DNA from: Planctomycetota bacterium
GTDB taxonomy: Bacteria > Planctomycetota > Planctomycetia > Planctomycetales > Planctomycetaceae
Reading direction: 5' to 3'
Assembly: GCA_013151585.1 (NCBI GenBank)
Contig: JAADHY010000615.1
Location: 1-5,389 of the forward strand
Length of the DNA stretch: 5,389 bases
Shown here: positions 1 through 4,424 of the stretch, piece after piece
Position numbering within the stretch: the stretch's first letter is position 1
Layout of the letters: each line of letters begins with the position of its first letter
Made by a program: the position numbers and the translations under genes
The notes under the pieces: generated by a model
Database searches by the model: none
What the model was told of the DNA's origin: nothing
Seen by the model: the letters and a program-made list of their open reading frames with translations, nothing else

Positions 1-81
1 AAACGGGCCTAACCACTGGCCAAACCGGAGCTGACGGAGGTTCATCGCGGCGGGATGACGCACGAAGGATGGGACGGGTGC

Positions 82-101
82 CAAACCGAGGTCACGGTTC
101 G
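82..101 (-). terminator. Possible weak terminator hairpin after the aminotransferase gene
   Basis: CAAACCG (82-88) and CGGTTCG (95-101) form a 7-bp stem around a 6-nt loop. One pair is a G-U wobble when read on the minus strand. The stem begins five bases past the aminotransferase stop codon, where a terminator would be expected. It is not followed by a T-run on the minus strand, so it is not a canonical intrinsic terminator. It may only protect the 3' end or be chance. I see no gene in positions 1-105. Confidence 0.25.
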
Positions 102-105
102 AGCG

Positions 106-1290
106 TCAGGTATCGGCTAACCGATCCAACGCAGTCACCAATCGGTCGATGTCTTGGCGATCATTGTACAGGTGACACGAAACACGCAGAATCCGCCGGT
201 CACGAAACGTGAGGACGGGGACTTCGATGCCGTACTCCGACCAGAGGCTTTCCTGCAACGGATCACGTAGGCCACTGCGCGGTGTGATATCGGACGGCGG
301 CAGCGGCAAGCTGACCATCGACGCATACCATTCGGGCGAATCCGGGACCAGACCGTGGTCGCCGATTCGTTCGACAATTTGCTGTCGGGCAAATCGGGCT
401 AGTGCGTGGGTCCGTTCGCGGAATCGTTCCGGCCCGTATTGCCGCAGAAAACGGATGGCGGCTGGAACCGCCAGAAAGGCCGACGGATCCCGTGTCCCGA
501 CCCATAAAAACTCGTCTTGCCATCGGCTCGGCCGGCCGCTCAAGCTCAGCCCCCAGCTTCGCACTGCGGGCCGGAGCCCATCCCGGTAGGATTCATCGAC
601 ATACAGAAATCCGCTGCCGAACGGCGCACACAACCACTTGTGACAACTGGCTGTGTAAAATGCACAGCCAATCCGGCCCAGGTCGACAGGAAGCATCGCG
701 ATCGCGTGTGGTCCGTCAACGCAGACCGGGATGTCCCGCTGTCGAGCTTCCGCACAGATCGCTTCTACCGGTACAACCATGGCCGTCGGCGACGTCACGT
801 GGCTGACGACGATCAGGCGGGTTCGCCGCGAGGCACGCTCCATCAAACCGTCGACGAGCTCACGCGGCGAGCGAGGCGCTAGTGGCCAACAGCCGTAAAC
901 GACCTTCGCCCCTTTCTCTGCACACGTTGTTTCCCAGATTCGCTTGACGGCCCCGTATTCGTGGTCGCTCAGCAGCACTTCGTCGCCGGGCTCCAGAGGA
1001 ACGCTTTGCGCCACGATGTTCATCCCGGTCGTGGCGTTTTCAACAAAAACGATGTCTTGGGGCCGAGCGCCCACGAAGGCGGCCAGCTCGCTCAGAGCCG
1101 CATCCCAAGCGTCTTCCAACTCGCGCAGGTAGAAGTCCATCGGTTGAGCTTCCAGCTTGCGGTACCAGCGTTGCCGCTCTTCTTGCACGACTTGCGGCGA
1201 CGGCCCGAAGGATCCGTGGTTGAGGTACGTCACCTCATCGGGGATAGTCCATTGGCTGCGAATCGATTGACCAGAAGGCGTGGAATCCAT
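106..1290 (-). CDS. Class V PLP-dependent aminotransferase, isopenicillin N epimerase-like
   Basis: A complete cytoplasmic fold-type I PLP enzyme of the aminotransferase class V family, closest by motif to isopenicillin N epimerase (CefD)-like proteins. From the ATG at 1290 it has 394 residues, close to the usual length of about 400. Visible motifs, in order: YLNHGSFG (about 22-29), typical of the substrate end of this subgroup; ENATTGMN (84-91), where the two threonines lie in the cofactor phosphate site; DGPHA (192-196), whose Asp contacts the pyridine nitrogen; SCHKW (215-219), with Lys218 as the Schiff-base lysine; WVGTRDPS (263-270); and LRVSCHLYN near the end, with Arg369 the likely carboxylate-binding residue. 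All catalytic positions look intact. The frame stays open to TTG codons at 1317 and 1320, giving up to 404 residues. None of the starts has a strong Shine-Dalgarno; I prefer the ATG because conservation begins only about ten residues after it. No beta-lactam genes lie nearby, so the epimerase name describes similarity only. The substrate could be a cysteine or another amino acid derivative. A terminator upstream separates it from the secreted-protein cluster. Confidence 0.93.
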   Translation of the reverse strand: MDSTPSGQSIRSQWTIPDEVTYLNHGSFGPSPQVVQEERQRWYRKLEAQPMDFYLRELEDAWDAALSELAAFVGARPQDIVFVENATTGMNIVAQSVPLEPGDEVLLSDHEYGAVKRIWETTCAEKGAKVVYGCWPLAPRSPRELVDGLMERASRRTRLIVVSHVTSPTAMVVPVEAICAEARQRDIPVCVDGPHAIAMLPVDLGRIGCAFYTASCHKWLCAPFGSGFLYVDESYRDGLRPAVRSWGLSLSGRPSRWQDEFLWVGTRDPSAFLAVPAAIRFLRQYGPERFRERTHALARFARQQIVERIGDHGLVPDSPEWYASMVSLPLPPSDITPRSGLRDPLQESLWSEYGIEVPVLTFRDRRILRVSCHLYNDRQDIDRLVTALDRLADT

Positions 1291-1348
1291 GGCGGGCAAT
1301 CCAGCAAGGGTGTTCAACAAGGTTGGCCTGCGACGCTAGCGTCCGGGC

Positions 1349-1375
1349 GCCGCAACGAGACCGCCATGTTGCGGC
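1349..1375. repeat. 8-bp inverted repeat in the aminotransferase leader
   Basis: GCCGCAAC (1349-1356) and GTTGCGGC (1368-1375) are perfect inverted copies around an 11-nt spacer. They lie 59-85 nt upstream of the ATG at 1290, inside the transcript leader if transcription starts between the terminator and this gene. The repeat could form an RNA hairpin or be an operator half-site pair. There is no direct evidence for either. A hairpin of this size also arises by chance in GC-rich DNA. Confidence 0.35.
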
Positions 1376-1452
1376 TTGCCGGCACGAACTCGAGTAGTCT
1401 CGCAAGCTGATTTCATGGCGCCAACTAACTGCAGGTAGAAGCTCGACAGCGG

Positions 1453-1497
1453 GCACGGCACCCGAGACGGGTGCTCACGTCACGCCGTCAGCCGTGC
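1453..1497. repeat. Nested inverted repeats between terminator and aminotransferase leader
   Basis: GCACGGC (1453-1459) is matched by its inverted copy GCCGTGC (1491-1497). Inside it, GCACCCG (1458-1464) and CGGGTGC (1468-1474) form a perfect 7-bp stem with a 3-nt loop. The outer and inner stems share two bases, so they compete for those pairs. GCCGTGC can also pair over six bases with GCACGG at 1510-1515, which is part of the terminator stem. The stretch follows directly after the terminator on the minus strand. It may be part of the termination region or of the promoter/leader of the aminotransferase gene. No role can be assigned. Confidence 0.35.
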
Positions 1498-1531
1498 AAA
1501 CAAAAAACGGCACGGTCTGACGACCGCGCCG
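1497..1531 (-). terminator. Intrinsic terminator of the secreted-protein cluster
   Basis: Read on the minus strand, a 10-bp stem (1531-1522 with 1517-1508) closes on a GTCA loop. It is followed at once by TTTTTTGTTTG (1507-1497). Nine pairs are Watson-Crick and one is a G-U wobble. On the plus strand that wobble would be an A-C mismatch and there is no T-run, so the signal works in one direction only. It lies 65 nt past the stop of the last secreted-protein gene (1597). It isolates that unit from the aminotransferase gene downstream. Confidence 0.88.
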
Positions 1532-1596
1532 AGGGTATCACCTCCGGTCAAGCTCTGTGTTTGCGTCGCGCGTCGCTGGCGGTTCTCGACGCCGTC

Positions 1597-2373
1597 TTAA
1601 TGCAGCGGCGTGGGGGCGACGAGGTGCGATGCGGTGTTGGCTTTCGCCGGAGCCGAGGCTTTGGGTGGCTGCGGCGCCGGCTTTTGCGGTGCCGGAGGCA
1701 CCTGCTGCTGAGGCACCGGCTGCGGTGCCGGTTGCTGAGACTGCGGCTGCTGGGGCGCCGCCGCGCCGTTGCCTTGCGGCAGTTGGCTCAATGGAACCCA
1801 AACCACGTACGTGTTGTCAGGGCGTGGCGAACACTTGCGCACGTGCCACTGCGACGGAATCGGCGGCTTGGGCAGCATCCCCGGCCGAGGCCGCCACGTC
1901 GGGACGTGCTGGTAGTAGTAGCCCATCTGCATCGTGTCGGTCGGCTGCGCGATAACGGGATAGCGTGGAGCCGGCTGGTCGCTCGGCTGGCCCTTCCCGT
2001 CCCAACCGGTCGGCCAGTAGCGCTGGTACGTGATATTCTTCCGGTGAATCGGCCGCTTGATCACATACGACCAGCCATGGTCCGGCGACAGGATGTAGGC
2101 GTTCGGATTGAGTGCCCACGAAACAACCGGCGTGACCACCGGCACGAAGCAGCGCTGACGGCAGGAGCCGGCGGTGCTGACGCCGTAGCAGTGCGGACAC
2201 GTCGATCCGGACACCGCGACACTTTGCGAACTGGCCTGGCCGGTCAGATAAACGACGCGTTGGTGTGTCGCTCGCGGGCGCGCTTTTCGGAGAAGCTGCG
2301 CCCTGGCGCTGCGAGCGGTTCCCCACAAGACCAGAGCAGCCATCAGGGCGACTGTTGTCTTATTCCATGACAT
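1597..2373 (-). CDS. Exported proline/glutamine-rich protein with CPHC motif, function unknown
   Basis: A 258-residue protein with a good Sec signal peptide: Lys5, a hydrophobic stretch at about 7-18, then ARSARA before a likely cleavage after Ala25. The mature part has a cysteine cluster, CPHC (59-62) and CRQRC (71-75), spaced like a disulfide or metal site, plus a lone Cys181. The middle contains NPNAYILSPDHGWSY (89-103) and GYYYQHVPTWRPRPG (151-165). I associate the latter with many uncharacterised planctomycete exported proteins, from memory. From about residue 200 the chain is low-complexity Pro, Gln and Ala, ending in an Ala/Lys/Pro tail. That part is probably disordered and could be a spacer or a wall- or polymer-associated tail. 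The ATG at 2373 is chosen because it starts a clean signal peptide; a TTG seven codons upstream (2394) is less likely. It is the last gene of a three-gene minus-strand cluster, 91 nt after the preceding gene and 65 nt before the terminator stem. The molecular role is unknown. Confidence 0.82.
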   Translation of the reverse strand: MSWNKTTVALMAALVLWGTARSARAQLLRKARPRATHQRVVYLTGQASSQSVAVSGSTCPHCYGVSTAGSCRQRCFVPVVTPVVSWALNPNAYILSPDHGWSYVIKRPIHRKNITYQRYWPTGWDGKGQPSDQPAPRYPVIAQPTDTMQMGYYYQHVPTWRPRPGMLPKPPIPSQWHVRKCSPRPDNTYVVWVPLSQLPQGNGAAAPQQPQSQQPAPQPVPQQQVPPAPQKPAPQPPKASAPAKANTASHLVAPTPLH

Positions 2374-2430
2374 GACTTCGCTTTCTGCAAACAAGTTCCA
2401 GACTAACCAGCAAACCCTTCTCCGTCGTTG

Positions 2431-2447
2431 GTCGAGGCGTTCTCGAC
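2431..2447. repeat. 6-bp hairpin between two secreted-protein genes
   Basis: GTCGAG (2431-2436) and CTCGAC (2442-2447) form a perfect 6-bp stem with a 5-nt loop. It lies in the 91-nt gap between the 2465-3115 gene and the 1597-2373 gene. There is no T-run, so full termination is unlikely. A weak processing or partial-termination site that tunes the last gene is possible but unproven. Confidence 0.3.
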
Positions 2448-2464
2448 ACGCAAAGCCGCCGCCG

Positions 2465-3115
2465 TCAGTCGACGCGGCGCGGTGGAATCACGTCCGAAAT
2501 GGGCGTAATCCGACTGGACGGAATTCCGTGGCTGTAGTTGTACGAATAATGCACGTTGGGAGCCAACGGTACGGCCATTGGGACGCCGGTGCCGGGTGCA
2601 GCGAATACTTGGCCATCACGCGGGTCGAAATAGTCGGGTTGAACCGCATAGACGACGTGATAGTTTCCAAACGGCGGACATCCCGCGCCGCCACACCCGC
2701 TCGGCGTAAAGTAAGCCAGCTTGCCGGCCAATTGCTGCTGCAACCGCTGGCTTTGCTGACGGTATCGGGCTCGCATGGGCCACCCGCTCAGAGAGGTCCT
2801 CAGATCGGAACCGCATCGGTGGGTCAGCCAGCATCGGGCGCGGCCAAGCGGCCCGGAGGGACAGTGTGGGCAATGCGAGCTGGTTGTCCCACTTTCCGTG
2901 TCCGACACTTCCTGCCACGAAACCGGTCGGACGGCACGACCCGCTTTCCGAAACGGGCGCTGCAAACCCGAGACCAGTTTGGCGACTGCCTTCTTGACGC
3001 CAATGCGGCTCGGCTTTTTCGCCGGCGGCGCCGCCCACGCAGCGTTCGACCCGACCGCCACGCCCACGCACACAATGGCAACCGCGCTGATCTTCTCAAA
3101 CCATCGCTTGCTCAT
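2465..3115 (-). CDS. Exported cysteine-containing protein, function unknown (planctomycete type)
   Basis: A 216-residue protein. The N-terminus is a Sec signal peptide: Lys3, Arg4 and Lys8, a hydrophobic core at about 9-22, then SNAAWAA with likely cleavage near Ala28/Ala29. A basic stretch follows (about 33-63, many Lys and Arg). Next come paired cysteines, CPHC at 82-85, with Cys95 and Cys101, then a Gln/Arg-rich segment (119-128) and CGGAGC (141-146). The C-terminal third carries YHVVYAVQPDYFDPRDG (152-168) and VPMAVPLAPNV (178-188), which I recall from uncharacterised planctomycete secreted proteins. The CPHC motif is shared with the next gene (1597-2373), suggesting a common structural need such as disulfides or a metal site, although the rest is not clearly alike. 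Its ATG overlaps the TGA of the upstream gene (ATGA at 3115-3112), so translation is probably coupled. The only upstream ribosome-site candidate is GGGGA about 10 nt before the ATG, inside the previous gene. Function unknown. Confidence 0.82.
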   Translation of the reverse strand: MSKRWFEKISAVAIVCVGVAVGSNAAWAAPPAKKPSRIGVKKAVAKLVSGLQRPFRKAGRAVRPVSWQEVSDTESGTTSSHCPHCPSGPLGRARCWLTHRCGSDLRTSLSGWPMRARYRQQSQRLQQQLAGKLAYFTPSGCGGAGCPPFGNYHVVYAVQPDYFDPRDGQVFAAPGTGVPMAVPLAPNVHYSYNYSHGIPSSRITPISDVIPPRRVD

Positions 3116-3579
3116 CGGAATAGTTCCCCAGTCTCAACAAGTAACGACTGCAAGTAACGAAACGTCAGACCCACGTAATCGGAAGCGTGGAACGGCGAGG
3201 TGATTCTCGACAGAGGGTCCAGCCGTGAGTGATACTTGACCTTGACCCACGTGCCTTGCAGCTTCCAGGTGTCGTGAGATTCCATCCCAAAGGGCGTCCA
3301 CCACCACAGACCGTTCACTTTGAAGTAGTAGGGCGGATACAGGCCGCGATACTTGTGAGCGTACAGCAGCTCGTGCGGCGCGAAGGCCTGATTCGTGTAC
3401 ACGACGCCTCCGACACCGACAGGCATGTGTGGCTGCGGAGACGGATACAACGGCGCGTTCAGATGCGGATAGGTCTTCGGATGCTGCCGTTCGGCGCTGC
3501 CTTCCGCCGCCCAAGCGCTTGCCCCGACGAGAGCGACCAGCAAACCGGCCACCAGAATACGAATCGAGTTTCCATACAT
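3112..3579 (-). CDS. Small exported protein, aromatic-rich, function unknown (planctomycete type)
   Basis: First gene of the minus-strand cluster; 155 residues from the ATG at 3579. The signal peptide is clear: Arg7, a hydrophobic stretch at about 8-20, then ASAWAA with likely cleavage near residue 24/25. The mature protein has a conserved-looking block: LNAPLYPSPQPHMP (40-53), GGVVYTNQAFAPHELLY (57-73), KYRGLYPPYYFKV (76-88), WWWTPFGMESHD (92-103) and KLQGTWVKVKYHS (106-118). The charge and aromatic pattern resembles a secreted beta-rich domain family that I recall from planctomycetes, with no assigned function. It contains no cysteine, unlike the two genes after it. Three in-frame ATGs lie close together (3594, 3585, 3579). 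The last is chosen because GGAG (3592-3589) lies at a normal 9-nt distance from it, while the first ATG has no Shine-Dalgarno. The stop codon overlaps the next gene's start. No known catalytic motif is visible. Confidence 0.82.
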   Translation of the reverse strand: MYGNSIRILVAGLLVALVGASAWAAEGSAERQHPKTYPHLNAPLYPSPQPHMPVGVGGVVYTNQAFAPHELLYAHKYRGLYPPYYFKVNGLWWWTPFGMESHDTWKLQGTWVKVKYHSRLDPLSRITSPFHASDYVGLTFRYLQSLLVETGELFR

Positions 3580-3588
3580 CGGCATCCA

Positions 3589-3592
3589 CTCC
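3589..3592 (-). promoter_or_regulatory. Shine-Dalgarno that decides the start of the first secreted-protein gene
   Basis: GGAG on the minus strand, 9 nt before the ATG at 3579. It overlaps the earlier in-frame ATG at 3594 and sits only 3 nt before the one at 3585, so it favours the 3579 start. Confidence 0.5.
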
Positions 3593-3861
3593 ATTGCGAA
3601 ATTCGGGTTCGGGATGCGGTCCGGATCAGGCCTTCCGTTTTCCCCTGTGACCGTCTCGGCCTACCGCTGGCCTGGCCGGAGCCCGCTCGCCGCAGCTTGG
3701 CCCCGCCGGCCGGATGGCCTCGCCACAACGCTCGGACTTCGGACCGCATGGGATTCGACGAGTCCGACGGCCTGCCGGCGCCGGGACATGGCCTCTGGCG
3801 GGCATGGGCAGTAGAGTCATTCGGCTGGTGAGGATCGTCGGGATGAATCGTTCTTTTCGTT

Positions 3862-3890
3862 TTGTATGGGTTCAGTGCAAGCAATATAAG
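3862..3890 (+). promoter_or_regulatory. Candidate sigma70-type promoter, plus strand
   Basis: TTGTAT (3862-3867) and TATAAG (3885-3890) are separated by exactly 17 nt in an AT-richer patch of an otherwise GC-rich region. The -10 box matches the consensus at five of six positions and the -35 box at three of six. Transcription would start near 3897, more than 500 nt ahead of the topoisomerase start, implying a long leader or a separate non-coding transcript. Planctomycete promoters are poorly defined, so this is tentative. Confidence 0.35.
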
Positions 3891-3970
3891 TCGTTGCGGA
3901 CTAAGCACTTGCGACGCCGGCACGTTCGACACAACCCGTACGCCGCGCACAATCGATGCAACTGGTGGCA

Positions 3971-3998
3971 TTTGCAAAGTCGGCAGAATCATTACAAT
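3971..3998 (+). promoter_or_regulatory. Second candidate sigma70-type promoter, plus strand
   Basis: TTTGCA (3971-3976) and TACAAT (3993-3998) are 16 nt apart. The -35 box matches at four of six positions and the -10 at five of six. Transcription would start near 4005 and give a leader of roughly 420 nt before the topoisomerase gene. Together with the candidate 110 nt upstream it would form a tandem pair. It is judged by eye only. Confidence 0.35.
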
Positions 3999-4045
3999 GT
4001 GAACTCAGCGGACGCCGGGCGAGTCGTCCGTCGATCCCGTCAAAG

Positions 4046-4104
4046 CCAAACTCGCCAGACGCTGGCGATTCAGGGTCGAAACGGTCGAACTTTGGCGAGT
4101 TCGG
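4046..4104. repeat. Nested, mutually exclusive inverted repeats
   Basis: TCGCCAG (4052-4058) and CTGGCGA (4062-4068) form a perfect 7-bp stem with a 3-nt loop. The left arm lies within AACTCGCCA (4049-4057), which also pairs perfectly over 9 bp with TGGCGAGTT (4093-4101). Two further pairs follow beyond one mismatch (4046-4047 with 4103-4104). The two structures cannot form together. Between the right-hand arms lie two copies of GGTCGAA (4074-4080 and 4083-4089). In a plus-strand transcript this would be a small two-state structure. Whether it matters is unknown. Confidence 0.4.
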
Positions 4105-4196
4105 CTCCAAGGATGACTGCAAAGGGAAGCGCCGCCGGAAGGCCGGGCCCGCTGGTGATTGTCGGTTGCGGCGGTCATCGGTCGAGTCCGGCTGCT

Positions 4197-4211
4197 CTGC
4201 ACGCGGTGCAG
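4197..4211. repeat. 6-bp hairpin ahead of the topoisomerase gene
   Basis: CTGCAC (4197-4202) and GTGCAG (4206-4211) form a perfect stem with a 3-nt loop. No T-run follows on either strand. It belongs to the chain of hairpins in the gene-free region. Confidence 0.3.
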
Positions 4212-4236
4212 CATTTCGCACCGGAAGCAAAACGAG

Positions 4237-4260
4237 GGTGAGACATTAACCGTCTCGACC
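4237..4260. repeat. Bulged 8-bp hairpin ahead of the topoisomerase gene
   Basis: GGTGAGAC (4237-4244) pairs with GTCTC (4252-4256) and ACC (4258-4260), with one bulged G at 4257 and a 7-nt AT-rich loop. It is a candidate leader hairpin or protein-binding site. No T-run follows. Confidence 0.3.
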
Positions 4261-4308
4261 GGACCTTATGTTTCGGCGAATCGGGGCGGCAGCGGTCGCC
4301 TTTGACTT

Positions 4309-4345
4309 GCCGTGAGACGGCGATCGGGAAGTGAGTCGCCCGATC
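4309..4345 (+). promoter_or_regulatory. Two back-to-back hairpins in the topoisomerase leader
   Basis: GCCGT (4309-4313) pairs with ACGGC (4317-4321). GATCGGG (4322-4328) pairs with CCCGATC (4339-4345) across a 10-nt loop. A pyrimidine-rich, T-containing stretch (4346-4360) follows the second stem, but it is not a clean T-run. The pair sits 80 nt before the TTG start. It could be a leader attenuator, a stabilising 5' structure or chance; no terminator can be called with confidence. Confidence 0.3.
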
Positions 4346-4414
4346 CTCCGTTTCTTGTTGATCACAGGACCGTAAAGGGGTCTGCCTTTCAGGAGTAGAC
4401 TTCGCGGAAAGTCG

Positions 4415-4419
4415 GGAGG
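4415..4419 (+). promoter_or_regulatory. Shine-Dalgarno supporting the TTG start of the topoisomerase gene
   Basis: GGAGG, within GGGAGGAA, ends 5 nt before TTG at 4425. The alternative ATG at 4494 has no such site, so this sequence decides the start. Confidence 0.75.
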
Positions 4420-4424
4420 AAATC

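Larger units (their letters stand above)
3595..4424. other. Long gene-free divergent intergenic region
   Basis: About 830 nt between the divergent secreted-protein cluster and the topoisomerase gene. Open frames exist on both strands but look like chance: they are Arg/Ser/Pro-rich without recognisable motifs and lack ribosome sites. The left part (3595-3835) is very GC-rich and would be the leader of the minus-strand cluster. It holds a 10-bp inverted repeat, ATGCGGTCCG (3614-3623) with CGGACCGCAT (3740-3749), and a 7-bp one (3732-3738 with 3761-3767). A more AT-rich patch (about 3840-3890) is the likeliest promoter zone. The right part (about 4046-4345) is a chain of small hairpins that would lie in any long 5' leader of the topoisomerase gene. 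I see no tRNA, rRNA, tmRNA, RNase P RNA or known riboswitch here. Confidence 0.6.

Noticed and set aside
92..105. GGTTCGAGC, similar to a tRNA T-arm
   Set aside because: No matching T-stem, anticodon arm or acceptor stem can be found around it; it belongs to the small hairpin after the aminotransferase gene.
1681..1760. Apparent short repeats of GCTGCTG/GGTGCCGG
   Set aside because: They follow from the Pro/Gln-rich coding sequence and are imperfect; they are not a tandem or CRISPR-type array.
1471..2370. Long plus-strand open frame of 299 codons opposite the 2373-1597 secreted-protein gene
   Set aside because: It is a run of Arg and Leu typical of the antisense of GC-rich coding DNA, has no domain or ribosome site, and the minus strand has a signal peptide and family-like motifs.
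2372..3157. Plus-strand open frame of 261 codons opposite the 3115-2465 gene
   Set aside because: Arg/Ser-rich, without motifs; the minus-strand frame carries the signal peptide, cysteine motifs and conserved-looking C-terminus.
3901..4230. Minus-strand open frame of 109 codons in the gene-free region
   Set aside because: Starts at a TTG without a ribosome site and has no recognisable motif. Part of it contains a Ser-Pro-rich stretch that simply follows from the inverted repeats.
3714..4249. Plus-strand open frames at 3714-4241 and 3956-4249
   Set aside because: Composition is Arg/Ser/Gly-rich, no ribosome site precedes either start, and they overlap each other and the hairpins. Nothing resembles a protein family.
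4302..4330. TTGACT (4302-4307) as a -35 box close to the topoisomerase gene
   Set aside because: No acceptable -10 box lies 16-18 nt downstream; the sequence there is GC-rich and part of a hairpin.
4404..4420. CGGAAAGTCGGGAGG, reminiscent of the GGAAAGTCCGGGC element of RNase P RNA
   Set aside because: None of the other RNase P RNA core elements is present, and the stretch serves as ribosome-binding region for the topoisomerase gene.
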